Assembly (NCBI RefSeq): GCF_022346945.1
Contig: NZ_JAKRNI010000001.1
Span: 186,001-250,000, forward strand
DNA length: 64,000 nt
Source of the DNA: Microbacterium sp. ACRRU
GTDB taxonomy: Bacteria; Actinomycetota; Actinomycetes; Actinomycetales; Microbacteriaceae
Direction of reading: 5' to 3'
The notes below the pieces were generated by a model. The model was not told the origin of the DNA. It did no database searches and saw nothing but the letters and a program-made list of their open reading frames with translations. Both the position numbers and the translations under genes were made by a program. The stretch's first letter is position 1; each line of letters opens with the position of its first letter. Of the stretch, positions 1 through 8,696 are shown in pieces.

Positions 1-254
1 GAGTACACCGGGTCGAGACCCTCCCACTCCGACAGGGCGTTGCAGAAGCGCACGGCGCGCAGCCAGCTCACCTGGACCGCCGGGCGGCGGGGGTTCTGGG
101 CGGTGATGCCGAGCACCTCGGCCATCTGCTCCTCGGTCACGGGGTAGACCCCCAGGTCGAACTCCTCCACGACGATCTCGCGCCGGTCGGCTCCACGCTG
201 ATCGCCCCGCAGCACGCTGCTTGCGGGGATGCGGGTCATCTCCACGTCGCTCAT
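1..254 (-). CDS. Formylglycine-generating-enzyme (SUMF1/FGE-sulfatase) family protein, 5' part only
   Basis: The first ~84 residues of a gene that leaves the window at base 1. The translation starts MSDVEMTRIPASSVLRGDQR and continues with an EFDLGVYPVTEEQMAEVLG segment and a PAVQVSWLRAVRFCNALSE segment. These match the N-terminal pattern of SUMF1/EgtB/PvdO-type proteins (a GsF-like turn, the Y.VT stretch, and PV..VSW..A..fCN). Known members oxidise sulfatase cysteine to formylglycine or act as iron-dependent oxygenases; the active-site cysteines lie outside the window, so the reaction cannot be assigned. The ATG overlaps the TGA of the upstream SMP-30-like gene (ATGA), suggesting co-translation. 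Confidence 0.75.
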   Translation of the reverse strand, partial: MSDVEMTRIPASSVLRGDQRGADRREIVVEEFDLGVYPVTEEQMAEVLGITAQNPRRPAVQVSWLRAVRFCNALSEWEGLDPVY

Positions 255-1174
255 GTCAGGGGGAGCATCCACACATCGGCGTTCCCGGTCAGGAACAGCC
301 GGGTCTCGCCGCTGTCGAAGGCGCAGTTGCTCACCACGTGGGGCGTCGGAACGACCCCCAGGCGGGCTCCTGTCTCGTCGACGATGACAACGCCGGCTTC
401 GCTGCTGATCCATAGCCAGCCGCGGCTGTCGACGGCAAACCCGTCCGGGATGCCGGCATCCACCGTCGCGAACGTGGACGGGGCGCCGAGCGTCTCGCCG
501 TTCCAGGCGCACGCGGCGATGCGGGGCAGGCCGTCAGGATGGGATTCCGCGACGTAGAGGGTGGACTCGTCGGGGCTGAAGCCGATGCCGTTGGGCGCGT
601 CGAGGTCGATCATGCGCTCGAGGGGTCGCCCTTCTTGCCAGCGGTACACGCTCTGGTGATCCAGCGACGGTTCGGCCGGATAGCCCTCGCGGGGGTCGGA
701 GATGCCGTACAGCGGGTCGGTGAACCACACGGCACCGGTGCGGTCGATGACGAGGTCGTTCGGCGAGTTCAGCGGCATCCCCTCGTACGCATCGGCGAGC
801 ACGTGCGTCCCGTTTCCGTCCGTGCGGCTGATCGCGCGGCGGCCGTGCTCGGCGTGCACGAGGCGCCCCTCGGCATCCACCGCGTTGCCGTTCGCGAACG
901 CCGACGGGTCGACGATCGCGACGACACTTCCGTCTTCTCGCCACCCGAGGGTGCGGCGGCCGATGACGTCGCTGAAGACGAGCATCCGTTCCTGCTCCCA
1001 CCAGACAGGCCCCTCGGCCCAGCTCGCGTCCGAGTACAGCGACAACACGCGTGCGGAGGGTGAGATGACGTGGCGCAGGCGATCGTCGTACACGCGCGGT
1101 CGCGCGACGTCGACAGGGGAGGGCTCCCGCCTCGTCTGCAACAGTCGTCCGTCGATCGTCGATGAAGTCGGCAT
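251..1174 (-). CDS. SMP-30/gluconolactonase/LRE-like family protein
   Basis: A 307-residue six-bladed-propeller protein of the SMP-30 family, whose members are metal-dependent lactonases or related hydrolases. Family marks seen: an EGPVWWEQE strand near residue 54 (metal-binding Glu), LNSPNDLVIDRTGAVWFTDP in the middle (metal-binding Asn), and NGIGFSPDESTLYV with GIPDGFAVDSRGWLWIS later (metal-binding Asp). No signal peptide, so probably cytosolic. It overlaps the downstream FGE-like gene by 4 bp. The substrate cannot be read from sequence. The start is uncertain: the first ~25 residues look unlike the family, and a GTG further in is possible. Confidence 0.85.
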   Translation of the reverse strand: MPTSSTIDGRLLQTRREPSPVDVARPRVYDDRLRHVISPSARVLSLYSDASWAEGPVWWEQERMLVFSDVIGRRTLGWREDGSVVAIVDPSAFANGNAVDAEGRLVHAEHGRRAISRTDGNGTHVLADAYEGMPLNSPNDLVIDRTGAVWFTDPLYGISDPREGYPAEPSLDHQSVYRWQEGRPLERMIDLDAPNGIGFSPDESTLYVAESHPDGLPRIAACAWNGETLGAPSTFATVDAGIPDGFAVDSRGWLWISSEAGVVIVDETGARLGVVPTPHVVSNCAFDSGETRLFLTGNADVWMLPLT

Positions 1175-1299
1175 ATGCCCAGTGAAACGGTCGCCGGCAG
1201 AAGCTGCAGCCGGGTTGACGGGCCCGCGCAGGATCAGACAGGCCCGCCGAACGGGTGTGCGGTGGATGCCGGATCCTTCTCAGAACATGAGAGGCGCGC

Positions 1300-1809
1300 T
1301 CAGTACGGTCGGCTCGGCGAAACATCCTCGGGCAGAACGAAGCAGGGTGAGAAAGACAGGATCTGAACGAATGTCTTGTCCACGGACAGCGCCACGAGAT
1401 ACCCCTCCCCGTCGCTGCCAATTACGTGGGCACTGGGCTGGCTGTCGGGCGTGAGGCCCGTCTCGGTGGTGTAATGATCGCGGCCGTCGTACTGCTCGGC
1501 GATCTTTTCGGTAACCGCTGCCCCGTCGTAGACGGCCCCTGAATTCAGCAACACCTTGGTCTGGCCTGACCAGAGATAGTCTCCCTCTCTACTGCACGAC
1601 ATGAGAGCACCGCTCGGATTCTGGTCGATTGATGCCACCTGCTCAGCAGGCACAAAACCCGCCAGAGTCTTCTCCATTCCCTGGGCGATCGACTTGGCCT
1701 CGTCTATGGTGACTTTGTCATCCACCTCGGCGTCTCCTTTCATCGGGCTGCAGCCGGTCGCGATCAGCAGCAAGAGAGCAACAGCTATCGTCCCTATGCG
1801 CGGTCTCAT
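1300..1809 (-). CDS. Putative lipoprotein (third gene of WXG-like/hydrolase cassette)
   Basis: A 169-residue protein with a classical lipoprotein signal: MRPR, a hydrophobic run, then the lipobox IATGC (Cys ~20), so it should be anchored on the outer face of the membrane. The mature part is acidic and contains two further cysteines. No family recognised. Its ATG overlaps the TGA of the large hydrolase-like gene upstream (ATGA), so the two are translationally coupled. A small lipoprotein behind a large possibly exported protein could be an accessory or immunity factor, but that is inference from position only. Confidence 0.8.
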   Translation of the reverse strand: MRPRIGTIAVALLLLIATGCSPMKGDAEVDDKVTIDEAKSIAQGMEKTLAGFVPAEQVASIDQNPSGALMSCSREGDYLWSGQTKVLLNSGAVYDGAAVTEKIAEQYDGRDHYTTETGLTPDSQPSAHVIGSDGEGYLVALSVDKTFVQILSFSPCFVLPEDVSPSRPY

Positions 1810-3599
1810 CGTTCAATCTCCCGAAGCATGTGGAACAGGGCGGTCTGATTTTCTGGGTTGTCACTCGCGATGAGGTTGTGGTTCTCGATCGGCGTAGTGG
1901 TGAGGGGAATGGATGCTGGGGGTACTGGCGCGATGACGGCGTTGCGTGAGCTCGCTCCACTTGGGATGTAGAGCGTGAAGTCGCCCTCTCGAACATAGAC
2001 GTGTGATTCAAAGACGCCCTCTCGTGTCGGAACCCGTCCGTCCCACACAGCGCCGGTTCCTTGGACTATCGAGAGAGCGTCGGTGTATCCCCAGTGGAAG
2101 TACTCTGTGCTGGAGCTTGGCGTCCACGCCGACGGTAGCCCGGCGCCCGCAAGAGAGTGCACCTGGGCATACTTCGCGCCCGCTACCTCCGACGACGAAA
2201 TCCCCCCGAGTCCCCACGAATGACCCATCCCGCCCTGTTCGGCGGCCGCTGCCTCAGACGAGGATGACAGGAGTTCATGCTGGAAGTCCGCGATCAGTCT
2301 CCCTGTGTCGAGGGCAGCGCCCTGGTCATTCGCCTCGACGATACGCGCGAAGTCCATTGCCCCGGATACCACGTCCTCTCCGGGAAACAATCCCTCCTTC
2401 CAGACGAAGGTAACGACGCGAGGGTCGTTCGTCCGAAGCCACCGTCCGACCTGCTGCACCTGATCGCCATAGAAGCTGTGGACGCTCGTAAACGTCCCGG
2501 GTACGTACGTGATGACGTCCGTCGTGTTCACATCGAGGGTCCCAATCATCTCAATGATGCTTTGAGAATCCGGCTCGTACAGGTAGAGCTGGACGTCTCC
2601 GTCTGCCGCTCGCTGCAAGTAGTCCAGCTGGCGCTCCAGCCGGCCGATAACGTCCCGCCACGCAAGGAAGTCTGGACCGCCGTGCGCGAGGGACAATTCG
2701 GACATGCGCCGGATCTCGGCTTCCACCAATGGGATGCGGTTTTTCGCATTCACCGCGTTGGCGGCGACGCGGTTCGCCGGGGGAACCCCACCCAGCGACC
2801 CCACGATGACGGATGCGCCGAGCACCAACGAGTCGAGGGCGCCCGGGTTTGAGGCGGCGAGCTGTGTCCACCAGGCGTTGACCGCCGTGGCATCCGGGGG
2901 ATTCGACGCGAACAGTCGGCGCCAGTCGTCGTGTGCAGCAAGGAGCGCGAGGGCGTCATCGGCCGTCCCGGCGCTGAGTTTCGCGAGGATGGCGAATGCG
3001 ACACCGTCGGCGAGGGCATCGTATTCGGTCGTCCACGCGGTGGAGGATGGTGACGTCCCAACCGCGTTGCTGCTCGACAGTACGATGTCGGGCTGACTGA
3101 TGGACGCCAGGTCGCGGCGCGCCTCTTCGATGGCGGCGTCTCGAAGCGAACGCAAAGACAGGCACGCGGCGATCAATTCCTGGTTGTGCGCGAACTGGCC
3201 AGGCCCCCATGTGTCCTCGGTGCTCCCGATGCCCATCTCGTCCGACGATGTGCGGTATCCGCGAACGGCGTCGCGGAAGCTTTCGATTTCTGCGCGGAGC
3301 GATGTCTCCTGGGCTCGTGCCAAGGCGAGCTGGTCGGCCAGCTCGGTCATGATCGCGGCGATACGCCGGAAAGTTTCGACGAAATCGTCGGCGGCCCGCG
3401 GCACGACCGACATGCGAGCGAGGAGTTCGGCGGCCTCCGGGGCGTCATAACTTGCGGGGAGGGCGTTCCACGTCGCCGTGATCCGCTCGGCGGAGTCGGC
3501 AGCGGCATCTGCGCGGTGGCGGAGGGACTCCGCGGCGGCAGACAGCGCGGAGGGATCGATCGTCACCGAGGGGACGTTGGAGAGGGTCACGAGCGTCAT
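1806..3599 (-). CDS. Large alpha/beta-hydrolase-like protein with WXG-like N-terminus (DUF1023-like)
   Basis: A 597-residue protein. Residues ~1-130 are alanine-rich helices with a central ATWNALPASYDAPEA turn, resembling WXG100/LXG-type helical hairpins. The C-terminal third contains a nucleophile-elbow motif, GHSWGLGG (~residue 450), preceded by VITYVPGTFTSVHSFYGD, the arrangement of DUF1023-type alpha/beta hydrolases of actinobacteria. It overlaps its neighbours at both ends by 4 bp, forming a strict three-gene cassette. The reaction and substrate are unknown. Export through an ESX/type VII-like route is possible for WXG-containing proteins, but no secretion genes lie in this window. Confidence 0.75.
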   Translation of the reverse strand: MTLVTLSNVPSVTIDPSALSAAAESLRHRADAAADSAERITATWNALPASYDAPEAAELLARMSVVPRAADDFVETFRRIAAIMTELADQLALARAQETSLRAEIESFRDAVRGYRTSSDEMGIGSTEDTWGPGQFAHNQELIAACLSLRSLRDAAIEEARRDLASISQPDIVLSSSNAVGTSPSSTAWTTEYDALADGVAFAILAKLSAGTADDALALLAAHDDWRRLFASNPPDATAVNAWWTQLAASNPGALDSLVLGASVIVGSLGGVPPANRVAANAVNAKNRIPLVEAEIRRMSELSLAHGGPDFLAWRDVIGRLERQLDYLQRAADGDVQLYLYEPDSQSIIEMIGTLDVNTTDVITYVPGTFTSVHSFYGDQVQQVGRWLRTNDPRVVTFVWKEGLFPGEDVVSGAMDFARIVEANDQGAALDTGRLIADFQHELLSSSSEAAAAEQGGMGHSWGLGGISSSEVAGAKYAQVHSLAGAGLPSAWTPSSSTEYFHWGYTDALSIVQGTGAVWDGRVPTREGVFESHVYVREGDFTLYIPSGASSRNAVIAPVPPASIPLTTTPIENHNLIASDNPENQTALFHMLREIER

Positions 3600-3967
3600 C
3601 GCACCAGTGCCTCTCGTCGCCCGGTGCCCGAGGTGCGGGGGAGCGGTATCGACGCTTCGGCACCGGATGTGGTGGATGCCATCTCGTCGTCAGCCTGCAC
3701 ATAGGCGAGAACAACCTGGCCGGCTGCGATCACAACGTCGCCGCCGTGTTGGACTGCGCCAGGGCCGGTGCGTCGCCGCTCCTCCGTTGCGCCCGTCAAC
3801 GCGGAGGCGAGGTCGGCTTCTGTCGTGACAAGCCGAACCATCTGGTCGAGGTCGGCGACCGCCCCGCTCACGGATTGACCTAACGATTCCAGCGCCGACG
3901 CAACGCCGTCGGTCGTCGAGACGAACCCCGCCACATCGATCGAATACTGCCCGCCCATGCGCTCCAT
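3596..3967 (-). CDS. Small WXG-like protein, first gene of the cassette
   Basis: About 123 residues from the ATG at 3967 (MERMGG...); a second ATG lies three codons later. The ORF extends further upstream, but those residues look non-coding. The N-terminal part YSIDVAGFVSTTDGVASALESLGQ is amphipathic and helical, as in small ESX-like partner proteins, but the diagnostic WXG tripeptide is absent, so the family call is weak. The C-terminus is polar and Ser/Thr-rich. ATGA overlap with the 597-residue hydrolase-like gene. A partner or chaperone for that protein is the simplest inference. Confidence 0.65.
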   Translation of the reverse strand: MERMGGQYSIDVAGFVSTTDGVASALESLGQSVSGAVADLDQMVRLVTTEADLASALTGATEERRRTGPGAVQHGGDVVIAAGQVVLAYVQADDEMASTTSGAEASIPLPRTSGTGRREALVR

Positions 3968-4076
3968 GCTAGGTAGAGGCTCGTCCGAAAGGCGGAGCTT
4001 GCACCGATCTGTGGACGACGCAGCCCGCACATCGGCCCTCCGACGAGGCAGATGAGGCGGGAGAGGGGAAAAGGCG

Positions 4077-4106
4077 AAGGCCCCGAATCCGAAGATCCGG
4101 GGCCTT
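4077..4106 (-). terminator. Rho-independent terminator after tRNA-fMet
   Basis: Inverted repeat with arms AAGGCCCCG and CGGGGCCTT around a short loop. Read on the minus strand it directly follows the tRNA 3' end and is followed by CGCCTTTTCC. It separates the tRNA from the cassette below. Confidence 0.8.
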
Positions 4107-4112
4107 CATTTG

Positions 4113-4186
4113 TTGCGGGGACAGGATTTGAACCTGCGACCTCTGGGTTATGAGCCCAGCGAGCTACCGAGCTGCTCCACCCCGCG
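4113..4186 (-). tRNA. Initiator tRNA-fMet (CAT)
   Basis: Complete cloverleaf with anticodon CAT. Two initiator hallmarks are visible: position 1 is C opposite A72 (no Watson-Crick pair at the acceptor end), and the anticodon stem has three consecutive G:C pairs (GGG...CCC). CCA is not encoded. A terminator follows at 4077-4106. Confidence 0.95.
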
Positions 4187-4270
4187 GCACAAGAGATAAA
4201 CCTAGCACGGGTTTCGAGGTCTGTCGAATCGGCGTTGATTCCGAACCGTCAGGCGGGCCATGATGCCGGG

Positions 4271-4783
4271 ATGCTGACCCCCACCGACGACCCCCATGAC
4301 GACATCGCCGACGGGCGCCCCGAGAGCGCCGCGCAGCGCGCCGACCGGAACTGGGTCGACGTGCTCCAGGAGCTCCGCGTGCTGCAGACCGGCACCCAGA
4401 TCCTCACCGGATTCCTGCTGGCGTTGGCGTTCCAACCGGCGTTCGCCGATCTCAGCCAGGCGCAGCGCATCGGCTACCTCGTCCTGGTTTCCCTTTCGGC
4501 CGTGACGGCGATCCTCGCGCTCGCGCCGGTGGCTCTGCATCGCGCCATGTTCCAGAAAGGCGTCAAGCCGTCCGTCGTGCGTTTCGGGCACCGGGCGCTC
4601 ATAGCCGCGCTCGCCGCGGTCGCGCTCCTGCTCGGGGGTGTCGTCGCGTTCGTGTTCGACGTGGTCGTCGGCCTGGATGCGGCGATCGCCGCCGCGGTCG
4701 TCCTCGGCGTCGTCATCCTCGTACTGTGGGTCGTGGCCCCGGCATTGCTTCGCCGGGTCGGCGGCGGAAGGGAACGCGCATGA
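4271..4783 (+). CDS. DUF6328-like four-helix membrane protein
   Basis: About 170 residues from the ATG at 4271; an earlier ATG at 4235 gives a less plausible N-terminus. A polar head is followed by NWVDVLQELRVLQTGTQILTG and then four hydrophobic helices, the first two short and the last two very hydrophobic (VALLLGGVVAFVFDVVVG and a Val/Ala/Leu-rich run). This fits the DUF6328 family of small actinobacterial membrane proteins of unknown role. Its last four bases overlap the start of the amidase gene (ATGA), so the two are probably one transcript. Confidence 0.75.
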   Translation: MLTPTDDPHDDIADGRPESAAQRADRNWVDVLQELRVLQTGTQILTGFLLALAFQPAFADLSQAQRIGYLVLVSLSAVTAILALAPVALHRAMFQKGVKPSVVRFGHRALIAALAAVALLLGGVVAFVFDVVVGLDAAIAAAVVLGVVILVLWVVAPALLRRVGGGRERA

Positions 4784-5586
4784 CGCACGGCACCGTGGGG
4801 GTGGCGGTGGCGCAGTTCGCCCCCGCCGCGTCGAAGCAGACCAATCGGGATGCCATCGGCGATCTCGCTCGCGAGGCCGCCGCCCGCGGTGCTCGGGTGA
4901 TCGTGTTCCCCGAGTACTCGAGCTACTTCATCGACCCGTTCGACGCCTCCCTGGCCGAGAACGCCGAGGACCTCGACGGCCCATTCGTGACGGCGCTCCA
5001 AGCGCTGGCGGCTGAGCTCGACGTCGTGCTCGTCGCGGGACTGGTGGAACCAGCTGACGACGGGCGGCGCGTGCGCAACGCCGTCGTAGCCGTGGATGGC
5101 GCCGGCATCCGTGCCGTCTACCGCAAGCTGCACCTGTACGACGCTTTCGGTCAGCGGGAGTCGGACTGGGTCGCGCCGGGAGAGATCGCGCCGCCGGAGA
5201 CCTTCGAGGTCGACGGCCTGCGGTTCGGCCTCATGACGTGCTACGACCTGCGCTTCCCCGAGGTGTCGCGGACTCTCGCCGACGCGGGAGTCGACGTCGC
5301 CCTCGTCCCCGCCGAATGGGTGCGGGGGCCGCTCAAGGAGCATCACTGGACGACGCTGCTCACCGCGCGGGCGATCGAGAACACGTTCTTCGTCGCGGGT
5401 GCCGATCATCCTCCGCCCCTCGGCGTCGGGCACTCCACGGTCATCGACCCCCAGGGTGTCGCCCTCGCCACGATCGGCACCGCCACCGACGTCGCCGTCG
5501 CTCACATCGATCCCGGCGCGATCGCGCGCGTCCGCCGGGTGAACCCGGCTCTCGACCTGCGGCGCTACCGCGTCACCCCGCGCTGA
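4780..5586 (+). CDS. Carbon-nitrogen hydrolase (nitrilase superfamily amidase)
   Basis: A 268-residue enzyme of the nitrilase superfamily. The Glu-Lys-Cys triad is visible: Glu in VFPEYSSYF (~residue 45), Lys in YRKLHLYDAF (~115), and Cys in LMTCYDLRFPE (~155). Members hydrolyse or condense amides in the cytosol; this length and the LHLYDAFG motif resemble omega-amidase or deaminated-glutathione-amidase relatives, but the substrate is not determined. The start is ATG 4780, overlapping the upstream gene; the longer ORF version adds unlikely arginine-rich residues. It converges with the aminotransferase gene 9 nt away. Confidence 0.9.
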   Translation: MTHGTVGVAVAQFAPAASKQTNRDAIGDLAREAAARGARVIVFPEYSSYFIDPFDASLAENAEDLDGPFVTALQALAAELDVVLVAGLVEPADDGRRVRNAVVAVDGAGIRAVYRKLHLYDAFGQRESDWVAPGEIAPPETFEVDGLRFGLMTCYDLRFPEVSRTLADAGVDVALVPAEWVRGPLKEHHWTTLLTARAIENTFFVAGADHPPPLGVGHSTVIDPQGVALATIGTATDVAVAHIDPGAIARVRRVNPALDLRRYRVTPR

Positions 5587-5595
5587 CCGGGGCGG

Positions 5596-6801
5596 TCAGG
5601 CCGGCGACAGGGCCGCGAGCCGCCGCGCCGCGTCCTCCAGCACCTCGACACGCTTGCACGCGGCGAAGCGGACGAGCGTGGCGTAGTCGGCGCGGTGCGC
5701 CGGGGAGGCGAACGCGGTGAGCGGGATGCCGACGACTCCCGCGCGCAGGGGAAGGTCACGGCAGAACGCGTCCGCGTCGACGGCGCCGAGCGGGGCGGCA
5801 TCCACCACCGTGAAGTACGAGCCGCCGGGTGTGCCGACATCGAAGCCCGCGGCCCGGAGACCGGTGCCGAGCAGGTCTGCCTTCGCCTTCATCTGAGCGG
5901 CGATCGAGGCGAAGAACGCGTCCGGCAGGCGCAGGCCGGCGGCGATCGCCGGCTGGAACGGCGAGCCGCCGACGTAGGTGAGGAACTGCTTCACGGCAAG
6001 TACCGCCGACACGAGCGGCGCGGGTCCGGTCACCCAGCCGGTCTTCCACCCCGTCAGCGAGAACGTCTTGCCGGCCGACGAGATCGACAGGGTGCGCTCG
6101 GCGGCGCCCGGAAGCGTCGCGATCGGGACATGGGGGCCGTCGAACACGAGGTGCTCGTACACCTCGTCGGTGACGATGATCGCGTCGTGCCGGTGTGCGA
6201 GTCGAACGACCTCTTCGAGAACGGCGTGCGAGAAGACGGTGCCGGTGGGGTTGTGCGGGTCGTTGACGAGGATGACCCGAGTGCGGTCGGACACCGCGGA
6301 TGCCAGGACCTCGAGGTCGGGCTGGAAGTCGGGCCACCGCAGAGGCACCGGGACGAGGCGCGCGCCGGCCAGCGCGACGCACGCGGCGTACGAGTCGTAG
6401 TAGGGCTCGAACACGACGACCTCGTCGTCCGGGCCGTCGATCAGTGCCAGCAGCGTCGACGACAGGGCTTCGGTGGCGCCGACCGTGACCAGCACCTGCT
6501 CTGCCGGATCCAGCTCGAGCCCGTAGAAGCGCTGTTGGTGCGCAGCGATCGCGGCGAGGAGGTCGGGGAAGCCGCGACCCGGCGCGTACTGGTTGACACC
6601 GTCGGCGATCGCGCGCCGCGCCGCCTCCACGACGATCTCGGGGCCGTCCTCGTCGGGGAAACCCTGCCCGAGATTGAGCGAGCCGGTCGCCGCGGCCAGC
6701 GCCGTCATCTCGGCGAAGATCGTCGGAACCGAGGAGCCGTCCGGCGCGACGAGTCCCGCGCCCGAGGCGGTGCGGCGCCAGGCGCCGGGGAGATCGTGCA
6801 T
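5596..6801 (-). CDS. PLP-dependent class I/II aminotransferase
   Basis: A 401-residue fold-type I aminotransferase. Visible PLP residues: NPTG near 184, the TDEVYEHLVF stretch (Asp ~212, Tyr ~215), and the Schiff-base Lys245 in SISSAGKTFSLTGWKTG. The GQGFPDEDGP head and SAGKTFSLTGWK are typical of kynurenine/glutamine/methionine transaminase relatives. With the converging nitrilase-family amidase (omega-amidase partners are known for such transaminases) a glutamine-transaminase/omega-amidase pair is conceivable, but this is inference. Single gene, no operon partner on its strand. Confidence 0.9.
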   Translation of the reverse strand: MHDLPGAWRRTASGAGLVAPDGSSVPTIFAEMTALAAATGSLNLGQGFPDEDGPEIVVEAARRAIADGVNQYAPGRGFPDLLAAIAAHQQRFYGLELDPAEQVLVTVGATEALSSTLLALIDGPDDEVVVFEPYYDSYAACVALAGARLVPVPLRWPDFQPDLEVLASAVSDRTRVILVNDPHNPTGTVFSHAVLEEVVRLAHRHDAIIVTDEVYEHLVFDGPHVPIATLPGAAERTLSISSAGKTFSLTGWKTGWVTGPAPLVSAVLAVKQFLTYVGGSPFQPAIAAGLRLPDAFFASIAAQMKAKADLLGTGLRAAGFDVGTPGGSYFTVVDAAPLGAVDADAFCRDLPLRAGVVGIPLTAFASPAHRADYATLVRFAACKRVEVLEDAARRLAALSPA

Positions 6802-6998
6802 GATGCGGAGGCCTCGTATCGGGAGGGGCGGCGGACGCCGTTCGGATCCTTCTCACCGTAGCCGAGCGTGCCGCGAGCACGCGGAAGGTGTCTTCGCATT
6901 CCGTTGCTGTGACACCCATAGACCGAACTCATCCGCGTCATAGGAAGAACACAGCATCCGGGGTCATGGTTGATCTCGCCTGGAAGAAGGAGCATCCC

Positions 6999-8648
6999 AT
7001 GAGCGACACCACGGACGACCGTCCCGAGGGTACCGAGCACCGCCCCACCACCGACGCGGCCGCGCAGGGCGCGGTCCCCACGTCGCACGACCCCGCCGCC
7101 ACCGACGGAGAGGCCCGCCCCCCGGAGTCCGGGACCGCCGAGGCCTCAGCGCCGTCGGTGCCGCCCGTACCGACGCGTTCGCCCGCGGACGCCGCCGCCG
7201 CGTGGCCCCCGCCCGGTCGGGGTCCGGCCACCGCATCGCAGGTGCAGCACCCTGCCGCGGCTCCGCAGCAGCCCGCGACCCCGCACCTCGGGACGCCGCA
7301 GCACCCCGCACCCCAGGGCCCGGGGTACGCCTCCGCACCCGGTGGAGCGTCGGCTCCGACCGGGCAGGCCTTCGGCCCCGCCGCCGGAGCGTCGTTCGGT
7401 ACCCACCCCACGCTGACCCTGCCCGAGTCGGAGAAGCAGAAGCCGCGCAAGAAGGGATCCGGCGCGAAGATCGCCGCGCTGCTCGTCGCGGCCGCGCTCG
7501 TCGGCGGTGGCGCCGGGCTCGGCGGCACCTACGCGGGCCTCGCCCTGTGGGGCGGTTCGGACGGCACCACGGCCTCCGGTCCCACCGCGATCACGGTCAA
7601 CGACCCGGACGACGTCAACGCGACCGCCGCCGTGGCCGCCAAGGTCGTCCCGAGCGTCGTCACGATCAGCGCCCGCGGCGCGCAGAACGCCGGCAGTGGA
7701 TCGGGCGTCGTGCTCAGTGACGACGGCTACGTCCTCACGAACACCCACGTCGTGACGCTCGACGGGCAGACCGGCGACGCGCAGCTGTCCGTGACCACCT
7801 CGGACGGGCGTGTCTTCGCAGCCACGGTCGTGGGCACGGATCCCACGTACGACCTCGCGGTCATCAAGCTCGAGAACGCCTCCGACCTGACCCCCATCGA
7901 GTGGGCCGATTCGTCGAAGCTCAACGTCGGAGACAACACCGTCGCGATCGGAGCGCCGCTCGGTCTGCCGAACACCGTCACCACCGGTATCGTCAGCGCG
8001 CTGAACCGGTCGATCCAGGTCGCCTCGTCCGCGGCGCCCTCGGACGGCTCCGAATCCGACGAGGGCAGCGAGCCCGGCCAGGAGAGCCCCTTCTTCTTCG
8101 ACTTCGGACAGGGACGCCAGACGCCCCAGACCAACCAGACGATCAAGATCGCCGTCATCCAGACCGATGCCGCCATCAACCCGGGCAACTCCGGTGGCGC
8201 GCTCGTCGACGACGAGGGCAAACTCATCGGCATCAACGTCGCCATCGCGAGCGCGGGCGGCTCGTCATCCGGAGGGCAGTCGGGCAACATCGGCGTCGGA
8301 TTCTCCATCCCCTCCGACATCGCTCAGCGCATCTCGCAGGAGATCATCGAGAACGGTTCCGCCACGCACGGCCTCCTCGGTGCGAGCGTGCAGGATGCCG
8401 CCTCCGTCCAGGGCGCGACGACGACCGGTGCCTACGTCGCCGAGCTCACACCCGGTGGGGCGGCCCAGGCGGGCGGCCTGCGGCAGGGTGACGTGATCAC
8501 CCAGTTCAACGGCATCCCCATCACCAACTCTGTGGACCTCACCGCGCAGGTGCGGGCCCTCGCGGCCGGTGCCGACGCCACGGTGATCTACGTGCGTGGC
8601 GGAAAGCAGGAGACGGCCGACGTGACGCTCGGGGCGATGGAGAACTGA
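6999..8648 (+). CDS. Membrane-anchored HtrA/DegP-like serine protease with PDZ domain
   Basis: A 549-residue protease. Residues 1-~150 form a Pro/Ala/Glu-rich cytoplasmic tail, then one transmembrane helix (~155-180) places the trypsin-like domain outside the cell. The catalytic triad is complete: His in LTNTHVVTL (~249), Asp in TYDLAVIKL (~284), Ser in INPGNSGGALV (~397). A PDZ domain covers the last ~90 residues. An acidic/Ser-rich loop (SDGSESDEGSEPG) is inserted in the protease domain. The start is ATG 6999, supported by AAGAAGGAG 8 nt upstream. Likely extracytoplasmic protein quality control. Confidence 0.93.
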   Translation: MSDTTDDRPEGTEHRPTTDAAAQGAVPTSHDPAATDGEARPPESGTAEASAPSVPPVPTRSPADAAAAWPPPGRGPATASQVQHPAAAPQQPATPHLGTPQHPAPQGPGYASAPGGASAPTGQAFGPAAGASFGTHPTLTLPESEKQKPRKKGSGAKIAALLVAAALVGGGAGLGGTYAGLALWGGSDGTTASGPTAITVNDPDDVNATAAVAAKVVPSVVTISARGAQNAGSGSGVVLSDDGYVLTNTHVVTLDGQTGDAQLSVTTSDGRVFAATVVGTDPTYDLAVIKLENASDLTPIEWADSSKLNVGDNTVAIGAPLGLPNTVTTGIVSALNRSIQVASSAAPSDGSESDEGSEPGQESPFFFDFGQGRQTPQTNQTIKIAVIQTDAAINPGNSGGALVDDEGKLIGINVAIASAGGSSSGGQSGNIGVGFSIPSDIAQRISQEIIENGSATHGLLGASVQDAASVQGATTTGAYVAELTPGGAAQAGGLRQGDVITQFNGIPITNSVDLTAQVRALAAGADATVIYVRGGKQETADVTLGAMEN

Positions 8649-8661
8649 CATCCCCCTCCCC

Positions 8662-8696
8662 GACGCCACCCCGCGATAGGCTCGCGGGGTGGCGTC
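8662..8696 (+). terminator. 14-bp-stem hairpin ending the protease gene and overlapping the next start
   Basis: Perfect arms GACGCCACCCCGCG and CGCGGGGTGGCGTC with a 7-nt loop (ATAGGCT), followed by TTTCTCG. It terminates the protease transcript, but the GTG start of the next gene (8689) sits inside the right arm and the loop carries a -10-like TAGGCT. Confidence 0.6.
8677..8682 (+). promoter_or_regulatory. Leaderless -10 box for GTG 8689
   Basis: TAGGCT with a 6-nt gap to the GTG. Transcription would begin at the start codon itself. Confidence 0.5.
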
